The notes beneath the pieces were generated by a model. The model searched no databases. It was given only the letters and a program-made list of their open reading frames with translations, and was not told the DNA's origin. Shown here piece after piece: positions 49,001 to 62,408 of a stretch of DNA of 64,000 nucleotides. Location: positions 126,001-190,000 of the forward strand of contig JAQFVV010000234.1 in the NCBI GenBank assembly GCA_028023455.1. Reading direction: 5' to 3'. The position numbers and the translations under genes were made by a program. The DNA is from Epiperipatus broadwayi. Its lineage: Eukaryota > Onychophora > Udeonychophora > Euonychophora > Peripatidae. The first letter of the stretch is position 1. Each line of letters opens with the position of its first letter.

Positions 49001-51079
49001 CTCTGAAAAGTTTGGAGAAAAGAAGCCATCTTTGTTGTAGAAAAGTGCCATTAAACTCTGTGCATTTTTAAAATATGAAATTAAATAGTGTTTCAATCAT
49101 GGTGAGGGGATAAAATGTCAGGAATCTGGCTACTGTGCCTGAAATTCCCTGAAAATCTTCAATGAAGTTGCTAAACCTTTTCTGGACCAATCATGCTGCC
49201 AAAATCATGAAACATCAATCAAAATGCTGTTCACATAATTGACCAAATGCACACCTACATTTTACCAACTCGGATGTGTAAACTAAGGAACCAGCCCCCG
49301 AAGAAATGGTAATATATTTCCACAATGAACCGTACTTTCTGGCCAGTTTCCAAACTTTACTTTACACTTCCTTTAAGAGCTCTTCTAATTTATTAATTTA
49401 ACAATCTGTACAAAACTTTCTTTTATTTATGCTCTTTAAATTACATAGTAATTCTCTCAACCTCTAGTCTTTAAATTTAACTTTCCTTTCTTATGATGGT
49501 GGTTCATTTACTATACTATATATATTTATTCTGTGATTTATTAATGTCATTTATTTTTAATTATATGCCAATAATCCTTCGACTCGATGAGCTACTTTGT
49601 TCCATTTGCTTTATGCAAATAATATAATATTAAGTCTTATAGTAATTCTCACCCATTAGAACTAAATTTATACATTCTATTAATCATCGAGTTGTAAGAA
49701 ATTATCAAATGTTTACTATTTTTTATAATTGACTAATAATAAATTATTAGCTAATATTTAGTTATTCATATATAATGTTAAAATATTTTTTCTTGCAAAA
49801 GGGTTTGATAAAGGAATCAAATAAATATATTATAATTCAAATTTCTGTTACTTTCTATTAAGATTCAGGGAAGGCATGGTGTTTGGGACATAATTAATAT
49901 AATTTTAAAAATGCTTTAAAATAGTTTTGGTTAAAAGCTCATTTGACTTTAATTAATTTGATCCAGTCATCATGTAGAGCATTCTATAATAAATTGGGTT
50001 TTATTATTCAAATGGTGACTATCAAGTCATCATCTTCGAACACTGCGGATGTAGGACAATCTTCCACTCTGTAGGCTTGCCAGTGGTAATATTGCTGTTA
50101 TTTTAAATTATAGGAAAAGAAAACACTTCCTCCCCACTTATATTATATTCAGAACACCAAAGGTTCATAGTTATAACTCAGCCTGGCTTTCCCCGTGTTC
50201 CACGTCTCCTTAAAGGGCAGTAAGACTTGTCAAATACAAGCTGCCATACTACTTAAACCACTGACCAGTGATTATCTTTCCTGTTCATTTTATAGCTCAT
50301 AATTCGTCAGCACCATTACTTCTCTGTTCCAGTAAAGCCAGCTCTTATGCTCATAATTCATGATAAAGTGATTTCAATTAAAGTCAAACAAATTCTCAGT
50401 TATCTTAAATTAAATAAGTTTTCTAATAAAGGTTAAAGTTATGCCCTAAATATGTATCTTGCTCTTCATGAATGGATTTGAGAATGTGAAAATAAATCTG
50501 ACATTCTTTCGTAATAAAACTGGAATAATAACTTCCATCACCACTGATACCTTTATCTGCCTTTATTTTCTTGTTGGGGGCATAAACATATAGACTTTCA
50601 TAATATTGTGTAATACTCGTTGGCATATAGTAGGAACTGCTATTCTTATAATAATTATAAACTCTGTTTAAGGACTAGAAGTGATCAATATAGTCATCAT
50701 TTTAAATTGAACCAAACTATTACTAGTATTATTAAATATTTTATTAACACACTTGGTTTCTTAAGTCTTTTATTCAATAATTATTTAATGTTAAGGTTTG
50801 CTGTCTGTGTTGGCAACCCAAACATATACATATGACTCGATTTAAAATTATCTTTAGTCAGTTTATTATCCAATATTAATGTCAGTTCAGGGGTCTCTAA
50901 TCATCACCAATCATTGAGCTAGTTCCTTGGTGCATAACACTGTGCCATCGATTTAGATCATCCATTGATCTGAGATGGTGAGTTGGGTTTGAATTCAGTT
51001 TGGTTCGGCTGAGTTTGGATCCAACTTGCAGTTTAGGTGGTGGAGGTTTTTCGACGGGTACAATATATATATATAACTC

Positions 51080-52605
51080 CAATGTTTCAACTGTTTATAT
51101 TCTTACAGTCATTTTCAAGGATCTACAACAACAACAAATGCATATTTATAAATAATTCTTAAATTACATAAAACTTTCTTCCTATTTTCAACATAAACAC
51201 ACACACATATATATATTATACATAATTATATTTTACTTACATTTACCTCTTCTACTTTTTATTATTATTCTTAATTTTTACATTATATAATTACAAATCT
51301 TATTACTGTATAAAAACATTTAAGAAACTTTTGTACCAATTTTAAACCAACCCTAATTGCAAATTACTACACTCTTTAAATCTTCATCTAAAAACCCATT
51401 TCAAAAACCATATTCCTTAGCTATAGCTTTAATTGTATTTAAAAACAAATATAAACATTTTAATTTTTTTTTAACAATTTACTTAATTCAATTTAAACAT
51501 TCTGTTTTAATTATATATTATTTTACATTCCTTATCCACATCATTATCTCCATTTAAATTTGGTTTATATTTTTTTTATGTAAAAATAGTCTTTTATCAT
51601 TTTTCCTGTAATTTTTAACCCTTTCCAATATTTTTATATTAAAATCTTTATGCGCCAAAACTTTACAATGTATGTAAACATTTGAATTTTTATTGTTTAA
51701 ATGTTGATTAAATCTAGTTTTTAATTTATTTTTGTGTACCAATATAAGAAAGCTTTCCCCCTCCCTTTTATAATTTAATCATTCAATTAAAACATTTCAT
51801 TATTTTTTTTCAATTTCTATATTTTTTGTTTTATTAATTAAATTTCCTAAATTCAATATATTTTTAAATACCACTTTAATAAGTAATTTACTATCCCCTT
51901 GTATTTATTATTTATGCATTTTATAATTTTTTTAATCTTAATAAAAGCATAACTTGATATGTTATAACTACTATATATAACATTCTTTATATCTTTCTTA
52001 TTATTTATTTACTGTACTTTTTAATTACATATTTACTTCTTTTTCCATTGAATTTATTATTGGAAAAATCAGTTAACCTGTAATTGAGAAATTGACCAAA
52101 GTCAACTATAAATATTTCTTTATCATGATAGCATCACATATTCAGATGATTGGACCCTTGGTATGATATCTTGGGTTTAGATAAGTATAATAGGATATAA
52201 CTTACTGTATTTGACAAACTCATAACTTCAAATCTGTTATTTTTGGCTGTTGCTCTTAATAAGTATGCTCATACTAAGAGCATTAATAGTTGACTATCCC
52301 TCACAATTCTTATGCAACTGTATAGAAAATTTTAGTCACTTTGGGAGGTTTCTTTCCCCAAGGAATGTCTGACTTCATCTTTTATGGGTTACAATTTTGA
52401 TGGGTAAATGTGTATTTACCTGAACCAAAAAAACTCCATGAGACCATTTGATGTTGCTTATCTATCAAAATCTCTCACCTAAGAGATTTAATTTGATAAT
52501 GGGTTTGATTGTGGGTATTTGTAAACATCTATACATCCATGGTCTTACAAATACCTTTATTTTTTATTTAAGGTTAATTTTCCAGAATATTATCACACTA
52601 GAGTT
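51080..52605. other. AT-rich sequence, no feature
   Basis: No coding signal was seen. GGTATTTGTAA near 52530 and its complement TTACAAATACC near 52546 form a local inverted repeat that could belong to the gypsy 3' region. Confidence 0.4.
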
Positions 52606-53231
52606 TTAATATTCTTGAAGTATATGTACCCCTCATCTCACCACCACAGTCCAACCAGTATGTATTGGGACCTGAGTGTCTCACAGTCTTATATGGACCC
52701 TCATATGCATTGCAGAATTTATGAAAAATGAATTCTGGTGGCTTGCTTACATGAGGTGTTTTGACGAAAACCAAGTCTCCTATTTGGAAATGATGACTTC
52801 ATTGGTTTTTGTTGTTTTTGCTTGCCATGTATTTGATTTGGTCATGGGCTTTTCTTGGATTTTTTTCAAAATTCTTTCCAGGTTCAAATGGGGGTTTCGT
52901 GGATATGGGTTTGAAGGTATAAACAAAATTGCAATATCTTGTTTTAAGAGTAACCTAAGGACATGAACCCTGTGGGTTCATTGACATTTCAATTAATGAA
53001 TTTGGTTAAATGCTTCACTGACTCCTTATGTTACTCCTTGAAATAGGTCCTTAACAAATGTCCAAGTACCCACATGATTCATTCACTTGGGTTTGATTGT
53101 CAATATCTAATGGAGACTAGAACATGCTTTATTTGTAGTTTTTCTACCCATTTCTTCCACTCTTTGGATAAAATCAAGGTACCATGAATCTGATAGTATC
53201 ATTTCCCATTTTTCTTATTTCCATAAAGTGT

Positions 53232-53486
53232 CTAATATTTTGATTGTACATCTACTATTATCTTGGTTAGTGGATAAGGTAACATGAATTTTGAAAAGGG
53301 ATCATAAGCTACTAAAATACCCTGAATATTAGATGGTGGTAAAAGTTTGTAGAAGTTTGTAGCTAAGACCTCATTTGGTCTTGTTGGTATTATAGATTTA
53401 AGTGAACTGATATAAATTTGGTATACTGGAGTCACTTGCATGCACACATAACATTTTTGGATTGCTTTTAGGGTGTCTTTGTACAT
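53232..53486 (-). pseudogene. gypsy integrase core fragment, copy 2
   Basis: An 84-codon frame starts in the zinc-binding side (CYVCMQVTPVYQ) and enters the catalytic core (ATNFYKLLPPSNIQGILVAYD). Asn stands where the first catalytic Asp is expected before the FY pair. The second and third catalytic positions are not in frame. Confidence 0.7.
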
Positions 53487-54052
53487 TCTAGTCCAGTAAA
53501 ATCAATTTTTAAGCATCTGTTCAGTTTTATGAGCTCTGTAGTGCCCATACAAACAATGCACATATGTATGAGTGGATTTATTTTAGCCTGACAGATATCA
53601 TTACCCTCCACTCATCCATCTCATTATTTATTTTGTATAATAAGATCTTATTTGCTAACTTATATTGTTTAAGATCATTGGCTATATACAAAACTTCCTC
53701 AGCATTTCATGTCTTAATAATTGTGAACAGTTTTTCATTTTAGGGCTGTGTGGACAGATGTTGTTCTGGCCTACATTGATTTCAATTCAGTACATTTACT
53801 AGTATGTTTTTGGTTGTTTTACAGTATTGAATTGTATAGTGTAATTCTTGTAATAACAAGCTCCACCCAAACAATCAGCTGTTAGTAGGGGAGCTGTGGT
53901 TCAAGAATTCAAGGCTTTTCTCTGATCCAATCAGCATTGGTCAAAATTTTTGGAAAGTCCACACTATAGCTAGTGCTTCCTATTCTGTAACCATATAATT
54001 TAATTCTGGACCATTTAGTAAGAAACTAATAAAATAGAGGACCACTGGTTGG

Positions 54053-54301
54053 TTATCCTCCTGGATTTGGGATAATATCCCCTAATCCATAGCCACTATT
54101 ATCAGTTTGTATGAAGAATTTATTAAAATCAAGAAAGGCTATTACTGTGTGGTCTAGAAATTCTGTTTTAATTTCTTCAAATGCCTTGTATTTATCTTTC
54201 ATCCAATTCCATTTTTTATCTTCTCTAATGAGTTTCAATAATGGTTCCATGCTGTTAGAGGATTGTTTGTAAAAACAATTGTAAAAATTACAAAGTCCCA
54301 A
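54053..54301 (-). pseudogene. gypsy RT thumb and RNase H start, copy 2
   Basis: MGLCNFYNCFYKQ and MEPLLKLI match the post-RT connection of gypsy pol. KFFIQTDNSGYGLGD near residue 65 is the RNase H entry, here with the catalytic Asp kept. The frame ends soon after. Confidence 0.75.
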
Positions 54302-54503
54302 AAATGATATGTTTCATATCCATGGGCTTTGGAAATTTCTGCATGGAACTGATCTTATTGGGATGAGGTGTCATCCCACTGCAACCAATGATATGTCCTA
54401 AGAAGGACACTAAAAGACTCACTAGTGTACTTTTTTTAAAATTGACTTTGATCCTATTGGCATTCTTTAAGAAATTTTCCCAAGTGTTGAAAGTGTTCTT
54501 CAA
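54288..54503 (-). pseudogene. gypsy reverse transcriptase C-terminal motif block, copy 2
   Basis: The frame includes VSFLGHIIGCSGMTPHPNKI followed by a KFPKP motif, the hallmark FLGH block just after the gypsy RT palm. The catalytic YxDD region upstream is not in the same frame. Confidence 0.75.
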
Positions 54504-54940
54504 CAGTAGATGAGGAAATTATGTCATTTATGTAAATGGTGGTCATTTGCTTGATGTCAAGAGAGAAGGTTTGGTCTATGAATATTATTAGACCAGTGCT
54601 ACTATTTGTTTATCTAAATGACATTTAATTGAACTGGTATGTGATGCCTTCATACTGGATAGTGATGTATTGGCAATCCTCTGGGTAGAGTTCTATCTGA
54701 CAATAGCTGGAGGTTAAATCAAAAGTAGAAATACTTTCTTATTCCTAAATCTCATGAACAATCCATGGATTGGTAGTAGAATGTCTTTGTAAGGAATAGT
54801 AATTTTATTACTATAGTTGCCTAGCATCTAGACAAAATCTCAATGACCCTTCTTTCTTTTTCACTGTCACTACAGGATTATAGTATGAGAAGAGCATTTG
54901 GAAATGATTTTCCAATCAAACATCTTGTTGGTTTGCTTAG

Positions 54941-55002
54941 TTATTTCCTCACAATATTGATGTGGTTTTGGTTATTTCCTCACAATATTGATGTGGCTTG
55001 GG
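54941..55002. repeat. 31-bp tandem duplication
   Basis: TTATTTCCTCACAATATTGA and the following 11 bases occur twice in a row (54941-54971 and 54972-55002) with two or three differences. Confidence 0.9.
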
Positions 55003-55665
55003 TTATGATTTGGATTGAAATGGTTGGTCATCAAATAATTTGACTCATTGTTGAAATATCTCTATCATTCCTGTCACTTCAGAAAATGTTCTGTTATATT
55101 TATAAAGGATGGACCTTAACTTGGTCTGGTCTTCATGATTGATCAAATTGGATTTGATGATCTTTGCTTGTATTAGTGCCTTGAGACATTTGATGCTATG
55201 CAGTCAATTTTTGGTAGGTCATATATCATACAGCAGTATCATTTCTATGACTTCATCACCTACACTGACTACTTTATTAAAGAAATCAACTAGACAGTTG
55301 TTCATGTGTAGGTAAGTCTGTTTTTAATATAGCTCCATGAATGAGGCCATTTAAGACAAGGAACACATGGTAGAATAATATTTGACTGACCAGCACATCT
55401 ATCCAGATTTGCTTTTGGACCAGTTGATCACTTGGACTGACCTCAGTGATAGGACTTTAACATTAGAATTTTATGTGTAATTTTCTTTTAAAAGTTTATT
55501 GATACCACACATATCTGGCTTCCATAATCAATTAGTGCTCTGGAAGGTAAATCCTCGAACAATTGTTTGATCATGAGACAACTTTGCAGAGTATAGTTAG
55601 ATGGTCTTTCCATGATTATGTCATATAGGTGATTTCCCAGATTAAAGGTTTTATTTTGGTTTTTA

Positions 55666-58190
55666 TGTTAACTTAACACGATTCACAGCCTGGGTAAAAG
55701 TACCTCGAATCCAAATATGCAAGATCAAAGATAAAGAATACTTATGGATTCTGCCCTGTTTACCCACTCTCTAAATCTGCAAACTAATTAACAACATTTT
55801 CAAGGCAAGCAATTAATTTTTTCTACACTCCATTCCACTAGCATCAATGGTAGAGCATGAATCTCAACTAATTTGTATGTCTAACTCTAATTATTAACTT
55901 TAATTAGACTATCTATTTACTTAAATATAAAATGGTATGTGTGTGACCTTGAGTCATCAGATAGAAGCACAATAATTAATTAGAAAATACAAATTTTAGA
56001 ATGAAGAAATGGAGACGAACCACAGGTAGCTTAAATCTACAGATATATATTTAATAAAACCTTTTGATAATTTATCTAATGTCTCTGATTTGATTTCATA
56101 AATTATTTTACACAAATTTCTATTCTGTTATTTATTTTGCCTCTGGCAAGAGAGTGGTATAGTTTATATGCCAATCTAACAAATGTAAACAATTATCGAT
56201 TTGTGGGAGATGCCCACCCAAGTCTGAGATATAGAGCTATGATAAATATATTTTTATTCCGATTGATTTTATTTTAAGAGAAAAATGCTTAACTTAAACT
56301 ATAGGGATCGGTGTTGGAGAGAGTGGCACATTTAAAATATAAATTGGATTGTGATATTCACAAATAAATATTTCAAGATTTAAAATATATAAATTAATCA
56401 GATCATGATCAATCCACTATAATGTGCTTAGACAAAAAAAAGTGCAAATCTTAATATTCGATATTGCATTACTAGCATAGACTCAATTTACCTGCCCTGT
56501 TCCTGTAACATCAAGAAATAAAGAAAGAATAGTCTGCGCCATTGACAAACCTAAAATATTTCAGGTGAAAGAATGAGAATTGCCAAGGCTAGCTGAGCTT
56601 AGCTTGCCCCGGTTCTTCCCAGTTTAGCTTTCATATCCTGATAAATAAAATTTATGGCCACTTAAATTATCACGTGGTCTAGTTATGATTTAGCTGTCAC
56701 GCATAACAAAAAACAAGTAATTAAGCAAAATACCAGCAAGGCAAAATATGAGTACTGGAGAATATATTTTAGCATTTAATTATATAATTGTGCTGAGCTA
56801 TAAAGATTAAAATAAATGCATATGGATCGATCAAGATCAGACCAACAATAATCAAATAAGTATTAATTATTTTTACGAATACAACTATTAGAGACATGTC
56901 TCTCCTTCAACACAAAATCCCACTAACATTTCAAATGACATTCTATTTCTATCTTATTATTTAACATGAATCTAATTTTCTAAACCCCCCTTCCTTTCAA
57001 TCTTTAAAAATGAAATAATTGAAACTAAATAAAATCTCATATTTAAATCTCACATCCCCTCACAACTAAATTGTATACGCATAAATATAAAAAAGAAACA
57101 TATAATATAAAATGGTTTCATCTTGACAAAACAAAGGTGGCTCCAAGTATTAATCTTTCAGAGCTAGAAAATTATTCATTTTTAATTACCAACAAATGTT
57201 GGTCGGGAAATCAGCAGCAAAATATTTATTTTAAGTAAAGCTTTTGTCGAGATGGAACAAAAATTGGCATATATTCATTTCATTTTAAGTAATTAATAAT
57301 AATATTTTCTAAACTGCAATTAGAAAGAAGTTTAACATTAAGAAGAGGCATAATTTTAAAACAGATAGAAAGAGAGCAAAGACATTAGATTTTAAGTAAG
57401 AGCAAGTATATTTTTACAGAATATTAAATTAAATATTTTAAATTACATTTAAATTACACTTTAGAAGACATTACAATTAGCAGAAATTACATTATTGGGC
57501 CATTGGAGTTTTAGTTGAAATAAATTAGGCGGTTAGAAATAACAAATTGGAGTCATATTAACTAATTTATTATAAGTCTAAGTGGAAGTTGGAATCCCCT
57601 GATGAAAAATGAATTTCCACACAGGGATAGCTACCTATGAATTGAATAAAGAGTTCATTTTGATGAATTTTCTCCAGCATGAGGTATTGAACAATCATCT
57701 TTGGGACAGTGGGAGATGGACAAGTTAAAACCCATCTACCCTGCTATCGTACTTCAGAACATTTTCATCATTATTTTAAAAATTTGACTGACATAGATTT
57801 GCCAGACATTGCTGTTAAAATCTGGGACTGAACTCCCTTCTATTGTTCTCTTTGGCTATTTATACCTTTTTTAACTGTTTTTGGGAAATTTCCTTTTTCA
57901 TATGTTCCAGGATAAGTGACAATGTTAGAATACTGAAAGTATATTAGTATTGTATTCTTGAGATCAACTTTCCGATAAACCCAATGATTTAATTGTTTCA
58001 AATCTATTTTTAATTAAATGTAGATTTGCAGAATTTATATTTCGAATTATCTTTTCTATTTTAATTTTACTTTAATTAGAAAATCCATTACCATTTTGTT
58101 AATGGATTTTCTTTTGTTTGACACTAAGAAATTTTAGTAAGGTTTATCATGAAAGCAAATCTCCAGAATAAAATACTTAAAAAAATATCA
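55666..58190 (-). mobile_element. unit U7: TG...CA noncoding unit interrupting gypsy copy 2
   Basis: On the minus strand it starts TGATATTTTT at 58190, against a TA run, and ends AAGTTAACA at 55666. Its last part (GGGCAGAATCC, later GGATTCGAGGTACTTTT) matches the ends of U5 and of the fragment at 63550. A TATAAATAG box lies about 0.33 kb in. Unlike U2, U3, U5 and U6 it has no evident hairpin at its start. The 55666 side borders gypsy sequence without a TA run, so this end may be truncated or the insertion site differed. Confidence 0.5.
57856..57864 (-). promoter_or_regulatory. TATA box of unit U7
   Basis: On the minus strand this reads TATAAATAG, identical to the U6 box, followed by CCAAAGAGAAC. 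Confidence 0.5.
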
Positions 58191-58633
58191 TATATATATA
58201 TATATATATGCAATGGGCACATATGATGTTACATTGTTTTTTTATTATTAAACATGAAAAAAATAAAAGTTCGCAAATAAAAACTTTTTTAAAAATTAAA
58301 AATTGAAAATTAAAAAATCTATCTTAAACTTATATATATATATATATATAAAATCGCACAGATGAAAAAAAATTATTAAAATAAAACTTTATTAAAAATA
58401 GAAAAAGGATTTTAAAAGCAAAAAACTTAAAAAGATTTAATTGAAGATAAAAATATATCTTCAAGAATGTAGATAAATTAATTAATCTTTTATAAAATGG
58501 AAATGATTATTTTAATTAGTAAGCTAGCCCTTGAGCATTTCAAATGTATAAGCAACGGTCAGATAGGAGGGGAAAACAATAGGAACAGAATGGCCAATGA
58601 AAGAAATCCATCGGATTGAATCCTTAAAATTAA

Positions 58634-58640
58634 TATAAAA
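58634..58640 (+). promoter_or_regulatory. TATA box of unit U8
   Basis: TATAAAA lies about 0.43 kb from the TG end and aligns with the U1 and U4 boxes. Confidence 0.5.
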
Positions 58641-58705
58641 GGAAAAGTTTGGAAATTATTAGTTATTATGAGAGGGCAGATATGTGTTAGTGCAGAGTTG
58701 GAGGT

Positions 58706-58738
58706 GAAGGGATTGAAAGACGCATTTTCAATTCCTTC
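58706..58738 (+). other. conserved leader hairpin of unit U8
   Basis: GAAGGGATTGAAA (58706-58718) pairs with TTTCAATTCCTTC (58726-58738), with one G-T pair. It corresponds to the U4 hairpin. Confidence 0.6.
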
Positions 58739-60552
58739 AGTTGTTAAAAAAAAATGAAACATCATTTTCTACATTGAGGACCAGCTAAAGTAAAAAACCT
58801 CTGAATGAATAAATAAAACGGCCAACAGAATACCAAATCTTTTAGGATGGCATGGAAATTCACATTCAAATGGCAAGCAACAGATAACGATGAACTGTTT
58901 AAAATCGTAAGAACTTTATAATTAATGAACATTAAATTAAAAACTTTCCGTATTTAAAATAATTGCAATAGAATCCTATCTGACCAACTTTATTTATTAA
59001 TAAGTAATTTTAATTTGATGTATTTTTTTTGTAAAATCAATTCCATTTAATTTTTTTGTTTTTTTAAGTTTTATTATGACTTTTTTGTTTTTATTAGACT
59101 AAATTATATAAATGTTAAACTTAAGTCGGGCGTGAATGGCTATATAGTTTTGTAAAGTTATATTAGGGGATGGTAATCTTGGGTTATTTGTTTCATAGTT
59201 GAATTGGGTCAATGGATTGGATATATTGGTGTAATTAGTAGATGTAATAAGAGATTCACTATGGGCAGAATCACTTTATATGCCACACATTTTTTTTGGC
59301 CTATGGAATGCGATTTGTAAGTCGGCAAAATGACTGCAGTCCTTTCCTATGAAGTTTTTTTTATTGCTCTTTTTGTCAGATAGATGTAGTATTCCTATCT
59401 GACGAGAGGCAATTTCTTCTCTTAACCTTTTGTGCTGCGGTATTTCATATTACATTGAATGCATCGATATATCAGATGAATTGACGTTGGTTGGACTGTG
59501 AACTTTTGGCCTAAGGTTAAATAAGGATAGAATATTTTCTTTCAAATGCAAATCTATGTAGTCTATTCATACTCAACACTCTAAATAAAAATGCATTAAA
59601 TTTAAGTTGGGTATGGACGTTGCATGGATTTGTTATCGGTTAATTATGTTTTTCATATTTGATCAAAATATATAGACATTCGGTAAATAATGATACCTTA
59701 CGGTATCTAAAATGTATTTATTCGAATGTCTTTTAAATTATTGTTGTCAATGTGGTATCTTATGATGAATGCCATTGGGTTTCTTGTATTCCCTATGCAA
59801 TTGATGGTATCAATGACTTTGTATTTTGATCGTTTATGTTTATTTTGAAATGTTTTTGACCGAGTAATCTATGTAACCGATCTATACTCAACATTTATAA
59901 AACAAACTTTTATAAATCCATCTGTGTGAACTTATAATAGTATAAAAATTAAAATGTAAATTAAAATCTAAAATAAAAGTTAAAAATAATGTTAAATGTT
60001 AAAGTAGACATACTAAAAGAATAATGTTAAATTTTATATATATATGTGCATAAATAAATGTTTGTGTGTATAATTACTGGCAGTGGCTTATTTTATTCTT
60101 TCTTAATATTAAATATATATTCTTAGATAAGAATTTATAAAAATAAAATTTAAATCTCTGCTACTCCCTGAGCCAGTGACAATGGGCTAACGACCGGAAT
60201 CAAAATATATAAAAACATTTTTTTTAACTTACGTATCTGCCTACAATATAAATTTTTCTAGGTTCAAATGCCTAGATGGCACCCTTGTAGTGCAGATTAT
60301 GTTAAGTCCCCAACTTATCTGGATTGTTATAATATATATATATATGTATTTGCATATATATCTATCTGGGTCCCTCTAATATTTATAGCAAAACATTTTA
60401 ATAAAAAATAATACTTTAATAACTTATTTACTGGCCTAAAATTTAAATGTAGATAAAATGGCAGATGGAAAGTTTTACAAACATCGTAATACACATGGAT
60501 CAGGTTTGATCCTTGTCTAGTAATCTAGAAAGACATGAAGTGTGGATCTGGC

Positions 60553-60804
60553 CTACAGATCCATCTGCTTCAGGGCCATTTTGGTCTTCCTTTTGTTGAC
60601 CATGGTCACTTGGACTGACCTGTGATAGGACTTTAACATTAGAATTTTATGTGTAATTTTCTTGTAAAAGTTTATTGATACCACATATATCTGTCTTCCA
60701 TAGTCAATTAGTGCTCTGGAAGGTAAATCCTCAAACAATTGTTTGATCATGAGACAACTTTGCAGAGTATAGTTAGATGGCCTTTCTTTCCATGAATATG
60801 TCAT
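60553..60804 (-). pseudogene. gypsy aspartic protease fragment
   Basis: The 83-codon frame contains FEDLPSRALIDYGRQI. The position of the catalytic DSG/DTG triad reads Asp-Tyr-Gly, so the site is altered. VTMVNKRKTKMALKQMDL near the end matches the corresponding MANNRKAKLAQKQ block of copy 1. Retroviral-type proteases process the Gag-Pol polyprotein as dimers; this one could not. Confidence 0.65.
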
Positions 60805-62153
60805 GTAGATGATTTCCCTGATTAAAGGTTTTATTTTATTCTCCTTATATAATATGGTTGTTTTAGATGAGGAACAATCTATGAAGTACTCATTTAGTTT
60901 GTTATGCTACTGTTTTTGATTGGGGTTTTATTTAATTCTAAGGTTGATGGCTTTGATATGGTATTGGGGATCTTGAATGTATGTTTATACCCTGCAGTTG
61001 TTGGCCAATTGATCTCATCATTTCTAATATTTATAGGTTTTTTATCATTCTTTTTTTATTTTTGGTGTTCATTATTGTTTTTTTTCCTTTGTCTTTTCAC
61101 CAAATTTACTATTTATGTTTCAGCTACAGATGTCAATACTATTAAATAATTTTTCCAGTTGCTATATACTACTAATGATGGTGCATATTAACAGTCTTCA
61201 GGGAAATGGTATGCCCAACAATGTGAAAGATTTACCTTTTGCTTAGTAGGTAAGTAACCAAGGTTTTTAACCTGACAATTTGTCTTTTAAAGAATTTCAC
61301 AAATGTCCCTCCTGGTGTGTTACAGTATTTCTCTTGCATTATTTGATATAGTAATACTTCCTGTCTATTTTTATTGCAGAAAGTTTTTATTACTAGGGAT
61401 TTGTAATCCACGAGTCTGGAACAGTGATTTCTACCATACCAATGCATCATTCTACTGTAAGTGATTATGATTGTCTCCCTTTTCTGATAGGTTCTGCTTT
61501 ATCATGATGCACAGGTCCATTAACCTAGGGATTTCAGTGGGCAAGCCTTTGAATATCTTCAATTTATCAAACTAGTTGACTGAGCTTTCTGTACTATCCT
61601 TATATTAGATTGATGCTTGAGTTATATTTTCCATTGGTTTGGTTCTTCAACTTCCAGAGTTTTCTTTTTTTTGACCAGGGTTTTTATTCATATTTATGAG
61701 TTGCAGGGGTACCATTCTCCCCTGTTCCTCAATTCAGATTGTGAAACCTATTTTATTATGATTCCATTCTTGATCTAAAACCTTTTTAATGAAGGTATCT
61801 ATTTTTCCAATGAGTGACTTCCTTTTTTGTTGTGATTCTTGGCCTGTGATTTCCTTTGGGTTATTTCTCACATTATCTCTCTAGTCCTTTTGATTATTCA
61901 TCATATAGAATCCCAATAATCTGGTCAATTGATCATTTTAGATCTTTTATTTGGGTCTGTAAGTCATTCTAATTCTTGATCATCTTCTTGAGGCCATCAT
62001 TATTTTGTGAGATTTCATTCTCTCTTCTTTATATTGAGGCTTAGTCTCTCCCACGCTCATGTAATTTCTGTAACTTCATTAAATTGATTTTCTAGTTGTC
62101 TTTTCACTTTGACCATTCTATTCTGACATTTGAAAGCAATTTTTTTGATTTTT

Positions 62154-62408
62154 CTATTCATATCTTTTGACTTCATCCATCAATTCTGAAGTTTGATTAC
62201 TAAGCCTTATAAATTCTGTTTTCATTTCATTGTTTATCCATTTTATTTCTAAACTGATGGTCACTTTGACAATATCTAATTTCATGGATCCCACCACTAA
62301 TTTTAATCCACCAGAATCTGCATTTATTTGGCCCAATTTGTTGTTTTCTTGGTCAAATATTTGTTGTATCAGCATCATAATCTGGTGTATAGGGTTTACT
62401 TTCAGCAT
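62154..62408 (-). pseudogene. probable gypsy gag coiled segment
   Basis: An 84-codon hydrophilic frame with helical character lies between the gag start and the protease on the same strand. It has no sequence motif of its own; the assignment is positional. Confidence 0.4.

Larger units (their letters stand above)
48356..51062 (+). mobile_element. unit U6: TG...CA noncoding unit in (TA)n, hairpin at its start
   Basis: It begins TGAAGCAGTCGGATC after the AT run and ends CGACGGGTACA before ATATATAT. A TATAAATAG box lies 0.64 kb in, followed by AAGCCATCTTT as in U2. No conserved frame was seen. Confidence 0.5.
52610..55655 (-). mobile_element. Ty3/gypsy retrotransposon pol remnant, copy 2
   Basis: Read on the minus strand from 55655 down, the order is the same as copy 1: a protease remnant (about 55620-55400), RT, RNase H (54301-54053), integrase core (53486-53232) and integrase C-terminal domain (about 52850-52610). 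It aligns with copy 1 over most of its length, sharing blocks such as FYGPLLPS-like and FLGHII. It ends abruptly at 55655-55665 against unit U7. Gag and a second protease copy in the same orientation resume at 60550. Multiple stops and shifts make it inactive. Confidence 0.82.
58209..60333 (+). mobile_element. unit U8: TG-bounded noncoding repeat in (TA)n (copy of U1 and U4)
   Basis: It starts TGCAATGGGCAC beside a TA run shared with U7 and ends GGATTGTTATAA against another TA run. It is closer to U4 than to U1; it lacks the U1 insertion near 9346-9415. The TATA box at 58634-58640 and the leader hairpin at 58706-58738 are conserved. U7 and U8 lie head to head, as U4 and U5 do. Confidence 0.7.

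Noticed and set aside
52676-52966. 96-codon plus-strand frame
   Set aside because: It is antisense to the gypsy integrase C-terminal domain of copy 2.
60904-61149. 81-codon hydrophobic plus-strand frame
   Set aside because: It is antisense to the gypsy gag region, and the run of Phe/Leu reflects T-rich sequence.
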